Shown here piece by piece: positions 1 to 7,802 of a DNA stretch of 28,307 nucleotides. Every line of letters starts with the position of its first letter. Position 1 is the first letter of the stretch. The notes under the pieces are model-generated. The model ran no database searches and was not told the origin of the DNA. It saw nothing but the letters and a program-made list of their open reading frames with translations. This stretch comes from JBEIFW01 sp044370695 (GTDB lineage: Bacteria; Actinomycetota; Acidimicrobiia; Acidimicrobiales; Ilumatobacteraceae). Location of the stretch: contig JBILVB010000031.1 in assembly GCA_044370695.1 (NCBI GenBank), positions 1 through 28,307 of the forward strand, read 5' to 3'. The position numbers and the translations under genes are program-made.

Positions 1-1176
1 CGCGTCGGCCGGGGCGGCCCCGGCCGGCCGGCGGCACTGGTGCTCGCCCCCACGCGAGAGCTCGCCGCTCAGATCCACGACACCCTCGCCCCGCTCGGCG
101 CCCTGCGCCGCCGGCGGGTCCTCGCCGTCTACGGCGGTGTGTCCCTGACCCCCCAGACCAAGGCGCTCGCCCACGGTGTCGCCGTCGTCGTCGCCACCCC
201 CGGGCGCCTCGAGGATCTGATGGCGCAGCGGTCGATCGCGCTCGATGCGATCGAGGTCGTCGTGATCGACGAGGCCGACCGCCTCGCCGACATGGGGTTC
301 GCTCCGGCGGTGCGGCGCATCGTGCGGGCCACGCCGGCGTCACGCCAGACGGCGCTGTTCTCCGCCACGCTCGACGATGCGTCCGAGTCGCTCACCCGTG
401 ACCTGCTGCGCAATCCGATCCGGGTCGACGTGGCGGGCGAGGCCGAGGGCGAACCCGATCTCGTCCATCGGTTCTGGACCGTCACCCAGCAGGACCGCCA
501 GGCCGTCGCTGCGCAGGTCGTTCGCGCGATGGGCCGCACGCTCGTGTTCACCCGGACTCGCCACGGCGCCGACCGGGTGGCCAAGCAGTTGGCCTCCGCC
601 GGCCTGGTGACCGCCGCGCTCCACGGTGGGCACTCGCAAGCCAGGCGGGACGAGGCCCTCGCCGGATTCCATGCCGGTCGTGTGCAAGCGCTCGTGGCCA
701 CCGACGTGGCCAGCCGGGGCATCCACGTCGACGACGTGGCGTGCGTGCTGCAGATCGATCTGCCCGAGACGCCCGCCGACCACCAGCACCGCTCCGGCCG
801 GACCGGGCGGGCCGGGGCGAAGGGGCTCGTGGTCACGTTCGTGCAGGAGGGCAAGTTCACGGCGGCTCGCTCGATGGCCAAGGTGCTCGACTACGACGTC
901 GAGATCGGTCCGCCCGCACTCGAGGAGCTCGACGTCCTGGCCGAGCAGGTCCGGCCGGTCCGGCCCGCTGGTCCGGTCGTGCCGGAGCCCTCGGACCGGC
1001 CGGGCGCGCCGGTGCTCTCCGGTCTCGGACCGGTGCCCAGCGAGTTCTGGCGCCACGACGTCCGGCCGGACGGATCGTCGGCCCGTCGGAACGGTGCGGT
1101 GGACCCGAGCGATCGCCGGACCGGTCGGGCCCGGCCGCCGCGGGCGGTCCGGCGGCGCACCCGCGCCGGCCGGTGA
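1..1176 (+). CDS. DEAD-box ATP-dependent RNA helicase, 5' truncated by window edge
   Basis: An open frame runs from the first base and encodes about 391 residues, so the gene begins outside the window. Seen: motif Ia PTRELA, the DEAD box (VIDEADRLADMGF), motif III SAT (FSATLD), and in the second RecA-like domain the arginine-finger motif HRSGRTGRAG. These define a DEAD-box RNA helicase that remodels RNA or RNP using ATP. The Q motif and Walker A lie upstream and are not visible. The tail after about residue 320 is rich in Pro, Arg and Gly and of low complexity, as in RhlE/CsdA-type enzymes where such tails bind RNA. It converges with the small gene on the opposite strand, 13 bases away. The subfamily cannot be fixed without the N terminus. 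Confidence 0.93.
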   Translation, partial: RVGRGGPGRPAALVLAPTRELAAQIHDTLAPLGALRRRRVLAVYGGVSLTPQTKALAHGVAVVVATPGRLEDLMAQRSIALDAIEVVVIDEADRLADMGFAPAVRRIVRATPASRQTALFSATLDDASESLTRDLLRNPIRVDVAGEAEGEPDLVHRFWTVTQQDRQAVAAQVVRAMGRTLVFTRTRHGADRVAKQLASAGLVTAALHGGHSQARRDEALAGFHAGRVQALVATDVASRGIHVDDVACVLQIDLPETPADHQHRSGRTGRAGAKGLVVTFVQEGKFTAARSMAKVLDYDVEIGPPALEELDVLAEQVRPVRPAGPVVPEPSDRPGAPVLSGLGPVPSEFWRHDVRPDGSSARRNGAVDPSDRRTGRARPPRAVRRRTRAGR

Positions 1177-1189
1177 GCCGGCTCGCCCG

Positions 1190-1477
1190 TCATTCCGTGT
1201 CGTCGTCCGCCGGCAGCACGAGCAGATCGGCGCTGGCCGCCAACGCCAACGCGACCTGAGCCGCTTTCTCGACCACGGCGGCGACATAGTGGCCGGCGAC
1301 CGTCGCCGAGCCCGGGAGTGGGGGATCCCCGAGGGACCGGACGAGCACGGCGGCGTCGGTCGCCGGCGTGACCGGTTCGGGGTCGGGCAGCGGACCGGAC
1401 GGACGCCACAGGTCGACGCCTCGCCCGGTCCGGGTGGGGCCGCGACCGGGAACGACGTGACGGCGGGCTGCGTTCAT
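1190..1477 (-). CDS. Small unknown protein (95 aa) coupled to the SNF2 helicase
   Basis: This frame starts with ATG overlapping the TGA of the SNF2 helicase gene (ATGA), the usual signature of translational coupling, and ends 13 bases before the convergent DEAD-box gene. The product has a basic N terminus (MNAARRHVVPGRG), a Pro-rich middle around residues 25-40, and a C-terminal half (about 55-90) reading as amphipathic or hydrophobic helix: GHYVAAVVEKAAQVALALAA followed by SADLLVLPADDD. No signal peptide or known motif is recognised. I do not recognise the family. The overlap suggests it is made together with the helicase and may work with it, but that is inference. The alternative is a non-conserved frame, less likely given the exact overlap. 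Confidence 0.6.
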   Translation of the reverse strand: MNAARRHVVPGRGPTRTGRGVDLWRPSGPLPDPEPVTPATDAAVLVRSLGDPPLPGSATVAGHYVAAVVEKAAQVALALAASADLLVLPADDDTE

Positions 1478-4400
1478 CCGACCTCCTCCAGCGTGGCGGC
1501 GGTGTCGGGCTCGTCGGTGAGCATGGACTCCGGCCGCAGTCCGAGGGCCTTGCGCAGTTGCTCTGCGTCGAGATCCGACAGCGAGCTCGACGCGGGGAGC
1601 ACGAGGTCGGCGATGTGGCGCTTGCCGGCCACGACCTCCTCCACCCGCTCGTCGACGGTGCCCGGGCAGACGAGCCGGTGCGAGATGACCGTGCGTGTCT
1701 GACCGATGCGCCACGCCCGATCCCGGGCCTGGTCCTCGACGGCGGGGTTCCACCACCGGTCGTAGAGCACCACGTGGCTGGCCGCGGTCAGGTTGAGCCC
1801 GACCCCACCGGCCTTGAGCGACAGCACGAGCGCTCCGGCGCCCGCCTCGGCCTGGAACTCGGCGACCATCGTGTCGCGTGTGCCTCTGGCCAGCGACCCG
1901 TCGTAGCACTGGATCCGGCGCCCGAAGGTCTGGCTCAAGTGTGTCGCGAGCATGCGGCCCCACTCGGCGAAGTGGGTGAAGATCAGCACCTTCTCGTCGG
2001 CGGCGAAGACCTGCTCGACGATCTCCTCGAGCCGGGCGAGCTTGCCCGACCGACCCGCCAGCGGCCGGCCGTCGTCGAGGTAGTTCGCCGGGTGGTTGCA
2101 GATCTGCTTGAGCGCCGTGATCGCCGCGAGCACGGCGCCCTTGCGCTGGTCGGCCCCGTCGGCCGACGAGACGATCAGGCGGTCGAGCACGGCCTGGTAG
2201 AGACCGATCTGCTCGGTCGTCATCGAGCAGTGGTCCAACTCGTCGATCCGGTCGGGGAGTTCGGCGGCGACGGCGGGCTCGGCCTTGGTCCGCCGGAACA
2301 CGAGGATCCCGTTCAGCGCCTTGAGCGCCGCCTCGCCCTCGCCGGCGAGTTGTGACACGAAGGTGGCACGCGGGCCGACGAGGCCCGGATTGGTGAAGTC
2401 GAGGATCGCCCACAGGTCACCCAGGCCGTTCTCGATCGGGGTGCCGGTGAGCGCGATGCGGGAGCGGGCCGGGATCCGGCGCAACTGCTGTGCAGACTCG
2501 TTGGTCGGGTTCTTGATCGCCTGCGCTTCGTCGAGCACCAGACGGCTCCACGTGCGCCCGGCGAGCACGTCGATGTCGCGCACCGCCGTGCCGTACGTGG
2601 TGATCACCACGTCGGCCCGAGCGATCTCGGCCTCGAACTCGGCGGCGTCGGCGCGCCGTGCCCCGTGGTGGAGCACGACCCGCAGCCGGGGGGTGAACTT
2701 CGCCGCTTCCCGGGCCCAGTTGCCGACCACGGCGGGCGGGGCGATGACGAGCGCCTTGCTCGCTGCGGCGCCGTCGGCGTCGGCGGTCGCTCGGGCGGCG
2801 GCCTGGGCCCGTCCGAGGTGAGCGAGCATCGTGGGGGTCTTGCCGAGCCCCATGTCGAGCGCAAGGCAGCCGCCGAGCCCGGCCGAGTCGAGGAACCCGA
2901 GCCAGGCGAGCGCCTCGGCCTGATAGCTGCGCAGCTCACCACGGAAACCCTCCGGGGTGGTCACGGGTTCGGTGGAGACGCCTCGGGCCCGCTCGAACAA
3001 CTCCGTCGCCCAGCCGGACCCGGCCACGGCGATGCCGCCCGTGAGACGGCTCCCCTCGAGGCCCATGGCGTGGCGGAGGATCTCCGCCCCGGTCATCTGG
3101 GTGGTGCGGGACCGTTCGGCGAGTGCGGCTGCAGCCTCCTTGAGGTCGAGCCGGTCGAGCTCGACCCAGCGTCCACCGGACCGCACGAGCGGTCGGGCCT
3201 CGGCGGCGAGGCGAGTGATCTCGGCGGCGCTGAGCTCCACGTCGCCGAACACCACCGACCACCGGACGTTCGCGAGCTGATGGGCTCCGACGACGGATTC
3301 GCCCGTCGGCATCGTGAACAGCCGCAACACCGGCGTGGGCTTGCGCCGCGACAGCGCCGGCAGCCGGAGGTCGAATCCGGCGGCGGTCAGCTCGACGGCG
3401 ACGACCGTCATCAGCTCCCACGCCTCGTCCTGGCTGAGCACGACCTGCCCGCGACGCAGCGCGCCCGGCCGGCGCAGGACGGGGTAGAGCCGCTCGAGCC
3501 GGGCGAGCTCGTCGGCGATCGGTTTGGTGTTCTTCGAGTCGGTGAGCGCCACTTCGACCGGGAGGGGACGGCCGTCGGCGCCCGGCCCGAGCACGTTGCA
3601 GAACCAGGCCCCGCCGCGGTCCGGCGGGTCGAGCTGCACGATCAGACGAGGACGACCCGACGCGGTGACCGTTCGCGACCACTGCTCGAGCCGCCGGCCG
3701 AGTTGTCCGACGACGGCGACGGGGGCGCTGAAGGTGGACCCGTCGAGGCGCGTGGCGACGGCCTCGGCGACGCTCTGCGCAGAGTGCGTGACCGGCGGCG
3801 GCGCCGGGAAGCTGAGCTGACGGGCGCCGAACTTCACGATGGCGTCGACGACGGCCGACAGGATCGTCGCCGTGGTGGCGCGGGCATCGGCCTGGGGGTG
3901 CAGTGCGTTGACCGGCCCCGGCACGACCGCGGCCAGGCGCTGCAACTCCTCGTCGTCGACGAGAGCCGGCGCCCAGCGCACCGCCACGTCCGCAGCCCGA
4001 CCGTTGGGTCGGGTCACGGTCCGAAGCGTGGGGACGACGGCTCCTCTGGCCACGTGTCGCACCCCGAGCAGCGCGACGCGGCCGAGCCAGGCGACGCTCG
4101 CGCCGACCCCGGAGCGGGTCGTGCGCCCGCCCACCTCCACGAGCCAGCCGAGGATCTTGTCGACCGGGATCGACAGTGCGTCGGCCCGGAAACCGCCGGG
4201 CAGCGGCACCCCGGGGTGCAGGTCCCAGCCGAGGGCCGGACCGCCGATCGCCTCGAGCCGGTCCGCGAGCTGCTCGTTGTCCTCGGGGGTCAGCCCGGGT
4301 CCTGCGGCCCAGACCACGACGTGACCGTCGGACCACGAAGCCTGGAGCCGGATCTCGGCGAGTTCGGCGAGTTCGCTGACCGACACCGTGGGCGCCGCGG

Positions 4401-4647
4401 TCAGCACGTCCCACACGGCTTGGAGGCGGGAGCGGTCGTCCTCGAGGTCCGCGAGCACGAGCTCGCGCTCGCGGACCGGGAGCCGCTGTGCGCTCAGGAT
4501 GCGCTCGTCGGTGTCGTCGAGCAGGCGACCGACGGCGAGGCGGGCGCGGGCCGGCTCGCGTTCGAAGAGCGCGAGGTCCTCGGCGCTGGCGCGACCTTCG
4601 GCGACGGCCCAGGCGACGTGTTCGAGTTCGTGGAGCAGCAGTGGCAT
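1474..4647 (-). CDS. SNF2-family (HelZ-like) DEAD/DEAH-box helicase
   Basis: A protein of 1057 residues, usual for actinobacterial HelZ-type SNF2 proteins. The N-terminal half (about 1-500) has no enzymatic motif but contains an SNF2-associated region (GDVELSAAEITRLAAEARPLV). The ATPase core follows: Walker A DMGLGKT near residue 600, the DEAQ box (LDEAQAIKNP) near 705, TGTPIENGLGDLW in motif III, IFTHFAEWGRML opening the second lobe, and motif VI QARDRAWRIGQ near 972. Such proteins are ATP-driven dsDNA translocases; a physiological role in this group is not established. The start chosen is MPLLLHELEHV, where the protein-like composition begins; there is no strong ribosome binding site close to it. 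It is divergent from the SDR gene and coupled to a 95-aa gene downstream. Confidence 0.92.
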   Translation of the reverse strand: MPLLLHELEHVAWAVAEGRASAEDLALFEREPARARLAVGRLLDDTDERILSAQRLPVRERELVLADLEDDRSRLQAVWDVLTAAPTVSVSELAELAEIRLQASWSDGHVVVWAAGPGLTPEDNEQLADRLEAIGGPALGWDLHPGVPLPGGFRADALSIPVDKILGWLVEVGGRTTRSGVGASVAWLGRVALLGVRHVARGAVVPTLRTVTRPNGRAADVAVRWAPALVDDEELQRLAAVVPGPVNALHPQADARATTATILSAVVDAIVKFGARQLSFPAPPPVTHSAQSVAEAVATRLDGSTFSAPVAVVGQLGRRLEQWSRTVTASGRPRLIVQLDPPDRGGAWFCNVLGPGADGRPLPVEVALTDSKNTKPIADELARLERLYPVLRRPGALRRGQVVLSQDEAWELMTVVAVELTAAGFDLRLPALSRRKPTPVLRLFTMPTGESVVGAHQLANVRWSVVFGDVELSAAEITRLAAEARPLVRSGGRWVELDRLDLKEAAAALAERSRTTQMTGAEILRHAMGLEGSRLTGGIAVAGSGWATELFERARGVSTEPVTTPEGFRGELRSYQAEALAWLGFLDSAGLGGCLALDMGLGKTPTMLAHLGRAQAAARATADADGAAASKALVIAPPAVVGNWAREAAKFTPRLRVVLHHGARRADAAEFEAEIARADVVITTYGTAVRDIDVLAGRTWSRLVLDEAQAIKNPTNESAQQLRRIPARSRIALTGTPIENGLGDLWAILDFTNPGLVGPRATFVSQLAGEGEAALKALNGILVFRRTKAEPAVAAELPDRIDELDHCSMTTEQIGLYQAVLDRLIVSSADGADQRKGAVLAAITALKQICNHPANYLDDGRPLAGRSGKLARLEEIVEQVFAADEKVLIFTHFAEWGRMLATHLSQTFGRRIQCYDGSLARGTRDTMVAEFQAEAGAGALVLSLKAGGVGLNLTAASHVVLYDRWWNPAVEDQARDRAWRIGQTRTVISHRLVCPGTVDERVEEVVAGKRHIADLVLPASSSLSDLDAEQLRKALGLRPESMLTDEPDTAATLEEVG

Positions 4648-4884
4648 AGGGGGATGCGGCGCCTCTTCGCGCCGCCGACCGCTCGGGGACTGTGACCGGC
4701 GGGGCCCGCTGCAGGATCCCCGATCCTGCGCTCTCGCCGACGGTGCACCCCCGAGGGGGCACACCCGAACGAGGGGCCACACGCCGCCCGGCAGCATAGC
4801 GGTGTCGTCCCGGATCGGTGTGGATGGGACGTCGGATCGGGAAGACTGCGGTGATCGGGCAGCCGCCCGGGAGGGGAGCCGGTC
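4648..4884. promoter_or_regulatory. Divergent intergenic region with a perfect inverted repeat
   Basis: This 237-base region separates the SNF2 helicase from the SDR gene and must carry both promoters. It holds a perfect 8-bp inverted repeat, GCAGGATC-CCC-GATCCTGC, at 4711-4729, and a second imperfect hairpin of C4/G4 core flanked by GTG/CAC at about 4743-4762. The repeats could be operators or a structured leader of the SNF2 mRNA. I see no convincing -35/-10 pair and no small gene. Confidence 0.4.
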
Positions 4885-5841
4885 ATGCAGTCGTTCGCCC
4901 AGAAGGTGGCCGTCGTCACCGGTGGTGGTAGCGGGATGGGGCGCGAGCTGGTCCACCAGTTGTGGGCGGCCGGGTGTGCCGTCGCGGCCTGCGACGTCGA
5001 CATCGACGGTCTCGCCGAGACGGCGGCGGACTGCGCCGGCGGACCCCGGGTGTCGACGTTCCGGGCCGACGTGTCGTCCGAGGCCGACTGGCTCGCGTTC
5101 CGCGACCACGTCCGCGCCGAGCACTCGACCGACCTCGTGCATCTGTTGTTCAACAACGCCGGCATCGGCGGGGGCGGGAGCATGGTGCTCGACAGCCGGG
5201 AGGAATGGGAGCGCACCTTCGGCGTGTGCTGGGGCGGGGTCTACCTCGGCACCCGGACGTTCCTGCCGATGCTGATCGCGGCTCCCGAGGCGCACCTCGT
5301 CAACACGAGCAGCGTGAACGGCTTCTGGGCGTGCCTGGGGCCGCAGGGGCCCCACACGGCGTACGCCGCTGCCAAGTTCGCCGTGAAGGGCTTCACCGAG
5401 GCCCTCGTGGTGGACCTGCGGCTCCATGCGCCGCACGTCGCCGCCTCCGTCGTCATGCCCGGCCACGTCGGGACGTCGATCGCGTTCAATTCGGGCATCG
5501 CGCACGGCCGAGATCCCAAGGCGCTCAGCGACGACGACGTCCGGCTGCTGCGCGACCGGCTCGGTCGTCGCGGGCTCGACACCGGTGGAGCCTCGGACGA
5601 GGACCTGCGTACGCTCGTCGTGCAGCAAGCCACGAGCTTCCGGGACGACGCGCCGACCACCGCGGCCGAGGCGGCCACGATCATCCTCGACGGGGTGCGT
5701 GACGGCCGGTGGCGGATCCTGGTCGGCCGGGACGCCCACGTGCTCGACGCCGCCGTGCGCTCGACGCCCGAGGAGGCCTACGAGGAGTCGTTCATGGCCC
5801 GTCTCCGTGACGCAGGCACCTTCGGGTTCGTACGGGGTTAG
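4885..5841 (+). CDS. Short-chain dehydrogenase/reductase (SDR)
   Basis: A classical SDR of 318 residues, slightly longer than the usual 250-280. Seen: the dinucleotide-binding TGGGSGMG at residues 12-19, acidic residue D37 after the second strand (ACDVDID), NNAG at 90-93, catalytic Ser in NTSS (about 143), and Tyr160 and Lys164 in YAAAK. It is an NAD(P)-dependent oxidoreductase of an unknown alcohol or ketone; Asp at the end of beta-2 favours NAD(H). The C-terminal extension (about 200-318) is longer than usual and may shape the substrate pocket. The ATG is preceded by GAGGGGAG at 4871-4878, an excellent ribosome binding site. Neighbouring CoA-transferase and acyl-CoA dehydrogenase genes make a lipid, steroid or xenobiotic substrate plausible, but the genes are not one operon. 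Confidence 0.93.
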   Translation: MQSFAQKVAVVTGGGSGMGRELVHQLWAAGCAVAACDVDIDGLAETAADCAGGPRVSTFRADVSSEADWLAFRDHVRAEHSTDLVHLLFNNAGIGGGGSMVLDSREEWERTFGVCWGGVYLGTRTFLPMLIAAPEAHLVNTSSVNGFWACLGPQGPHTAYAAAKFAVKGFTEALVVDLRLHAPHVAASVVMPGHVGTSIAFNSGIAHGRDPKALSDDDVRLLRDRLGRRGLDTGGASDEDLRTLVVQQATSFRDDAPTTAAEAATIILDGVRDGRWRILVGRDAHVLDAAVRSTPEEAYEESFMARLRDAGTFGFVRG

Positions 5842-5844
5842 GCC

Positions 5845-6489
5845 CTACCAGCCGAGGAGCCGGCGCGCGTGAGCGATCGCTGCGTCGTGGTCGGTCACCT
5901 CGATGGTCGACAGGCCGAGCGCCCGGCCGGCGGCGGCCATCGCGGGGAAATCGTCGAGGTACAGCGCGCGCCCGGCGGCGACGCCGAGCCGCTCGAGCGC
6001 CAGGCGGTAGATCGCCGGATCGGGCTTGCGCAGGCCGACCTCCCACGACCAGACCGCGACGTCGACCGCTGCAGGCGTGACCGCATCCCAGGCCGGCTGC
6101 CATTCGCGCACCGTGTTCGACACGATGCCGACCGCGAGGCCCGCGCGCGTGGCTTCGGCGGCGAGCGCGTGCATGCCGGGGTGGGCGCGCAGGGCGCCCG
6201 GCCCGTAGAACGGTGAGCCGGGGTCGAGCAGGGTCCGAACCGCGTCGGCATCGGGCCCGAGCGTGTCGAAGAACGCCTCGAGCGTGATCTCGCCCCGCTC
6301 GAGGCGATGGGCCGCATGGTCGCTACGGCCGTCGCCCTCGGACGCGAAGGCCGACAGCAGCACCGGTCCAACGCTGGCGAGGTCTATCCCGGCGGTGGTG
6401 ATCCGTTCGAGGAACACCTCGATCAGCGGCCCGGTGAGCACCCCGCCGACGTCGAACAGCACGGCGTCGAAGGCGTGTCCGGCGGGCAT
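5845..6489 (-). CDS. HAD-superfamily hydrolase (subfamily IA)
   Basis: 214 residues. Motif I reads FDVGGVLTG: the nucleophilic Asp is present but the usual +2 Asp is Gly, as in the FDxGGVL/FDxGNVL branch that includes YihX-like phosphatases and epoxide-hydrolase N domains. Motif II is VSNT near residue 115, motif III the Lys of GLRKPDPAIY, motif IV LYLDDFP. The helical cap lies between motifs I and II. It probably hydrolyses a small phosphate ester; the substrate is unknown. The ATG has no clear ribosome binding site, but TACCGT lies 9 bases upstream, so a nearly leaderless transcript is plausible. It converges with the SDR gene (3 bases apart) and is divergent from the CoA-transferase gene (40 bases). 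Confidence 0.85.
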   Translation of the reverse strand: MPAGHAFDAVLFDVGGVLTGPLIEVFLERITTAGIDLASVGPVLLSAFASEGDGRSDHAAHRLERGEITLEAFFDTLGPDADAVRTLLDPGSPFYGPGALRAHPGMHALAAEATRAGLAVGIVSNTVREWQPAWDAVTPAAVDVAVWSWEVGLRKPDPAIYRLALERLGVAAGRALYLDDFPAMAAAGRALGLSTIEVTDHDAAIAHARRLLGW

Positions 6490-6498
6490 GCAGTTGGG

Positions 6499-6504
6499 AC
6501 GGTA
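6499..6504 (-). promoter_or_regulatory. Candidate -10 box of the HAD hydrolase gene
   Basis: On the minus strand TACCGT fits TANNNT and ends 9 bases before the ATG at 6489. No good -35 is seen 17 bases further up. It fits the same pattern as other genes in this window that lack a ribosome binding site. Confidence 0.35.
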
Positions 6505-6529
6505 GCGGTCCCGCTGCAAGGCTTGCGCC

Positions 6530-7759
6530 GTGAGCGACCGGGGGGCTGTGGCACCGCTCGACGACGTGCGCGTCGTCGAGATCGACAACTGGATGGCGGC
6601 ACCGAGCGCAGGGGCGATCCTGTCGGACCTCGGCGCCGACGTGGTGAAGGTCGAGCCCTTGCGGGGCGACCCGATGCGCACGATGGGACGGCCGGTCAAG
6701 ACGGGTGGCTCGCTCAAGGGGTTCGACGCGACGTTCGACGTGGACAACCGCGGCAAGCGCTCGATCGCCGTCGATCTCGACGCCCCGGACGGCCAGGCTC
6801 TCGTGCGCCGGCTGTGCGAGCGCGCCCAGGTGTTCCTGTGCAACCTGCTCGCGCCCCGGCAGGCCCGCTTCGGTCTCGACCCTGCCACGCTGCTCACCCA
6901 CAATCCGCGGCTGGTGCACGCGACCCTGACGGGGTATGGCACCAGCGGCCCGGAGTCGTGGCGCCCCGGGTACGACGTCACGGCGTTCTTCGGGCGGTCC
7001 GGCCTGTACGACGCGCTGCGCGAGGGTGACGACGGCATCGTGCCCATGGCCCGTCCTGCCCAGGGCGACCACACGACGGGGCTCGCGCTCGTCGGCGCGA
7101 TCCTCGCGGCGCTCCGGCTCGCCGAGCGGACCGGTGTCGGGCAGGTCGTGGAGACCTCGCTGTACGAGACCGCGGTGTGGACCCAGGCCTCGGATTACGC
7201 CGTGACCGCGATCGACGGCGCACCGGTGCGGCGCCGGACCCGCAAGCAGCTGATCGCGCCGCTGGGGAACCGGTACCCGTGCGGCGACGGCAAGTGGGTG
7301 GTGCTGAACATGCCGGAGGACCACTGGTGGCCGCGCTTTTGCCCCGTGGTCGATCGGCCCGAGTGGGTGGACGACCCGCGCTTCGCCACCACGAAGGGCC
7401 GGTTCGACCACATGGCCGAGCTCGTCGAGCTCATCGACGAGGCGCTGTCGGCCCGCAGCCGGGACGAGTGGGCCGCGCGCTTCGACGCTGCCGGTCTGAT
7501 CTGGGGTCCGGCGTTGTCGCTCGACGAGGTGGTGCGCGACGGCCAGGCCGCGGCGCTCGGGTTGTTCCCGACGATCGAGCACCCCGACCGTGGCGCCTAC
7601 CGGTCGGTGTCGATCCCCATGCGGTTCCACACGGCGCCGGTGGGGCCCAAGGGCCCGGCGCCGGCGGTCGGGGCCCACACCCGGGCGGTGCTCGCCGACG
7701 CCGGACTCGCCGGCAGTGACATCGACGCCCTCGTCGCCCGGGGCGTGGTGCGCGGGTGA
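6530..7759 (+). CDS. Class III CoA-transferase (CaiB/BaiF family)
   Basis: 409 residues, the usual family length. Family marks: N-terminal DVRVVEIDNWMAAPSAG, the VKVEPLRGDPMR stretch near 40-50, NRGKRSIAVDL near 73-83, and QGDHTTGLALVGAILAAL, where Asp180 corresponds to the catalytic aspartate forming the acyl-enzyme anhydride. These enzymes move CoA between a donor acyl-CoA and a carboxylic acid, usually in fatty acid, bile acid, carnitine or aromatic acid breakdown. The start is GTG, with AAGG at 6518-6521. An acyl-CoA dehydrogenase follows 43 bases later, so the two may act consecutively: activation of an acid as its CoA ester, then alpha,beta-desaturation. The acid itself cannot be read from sequence. 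Confidence 0.92.
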   Translation: MSDRGAVAPLDDVRVVEIDNWMAAPSAGAILSDLGADVVKVEPLRGDPMRTMGRPVKTGGSLKGFDATFDVDNRGKRSIAVDLDAPDGQALVRRLCERAQVFLCNLLAPRQARFGLDPATLLTHNPRLVHATLTGYGTSGPESWRPGYDVTAFFGRSGLYDALREGDDGIVPMARPAQGDHTTGLALVGAILAALRLAERTGVGQVVETSLYETAVWTQASDYAVTAIDGAPVRRRTRKQLIAPLGNRYPCGDGKWVVLNMPEDHWWPRFCPVVDRPEWVDDPRFATTKGRFDHMAELVELIDEALSARSRDEWAARFDAAGLIWGPALSLDEVVRDGQAAALGLFPTIEHPDRGAYRSVSIPMRFHTAPVGPKGPAPAVGAHTRAVLADAGLAGSDIDALVARGVVRG

Positions 7760-7790
7760 CCGGCGTAGCCGGACGTGCGGCACGGTGCCG

Positions 7791-7796
7791 TAGGGT
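7791..7796 (+). promoter_or_regulatory. Candidate -10 box of the acyl-CoA dehydrogenase gene
   Basis: TAGGGT fits TANNNT and ends 6 bases before the GTG start at 7803, the spacing expected for a leaderless transcript. The same bases could instead act as a poor ribosome binding site (AGGGTCGGG). No -35 is evident. If used, it would separate expression from the CoA-transferase gene upstream. Confidence 0.35.
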
Positions 7797-7802
7797 CGGG
7801 CG

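Noticed and set aside
2665..4695. A long open frame (about 676 codons) antisense to the SNF2 helicase
   Set aside because: Its composition (runs of Arg, Gly, Pro, Glu) and lack of motifs are those of a GC-rich shadow frame; the opposite strand carries clear helicase motifs.
4648..5739. Extending the SNF2 helicase N terminus upstream through the open frame to 5739
   Set aside because: The extension would run antisense through most of the SDR gene and reads as shadow sequence until MPLLLHELEHV.
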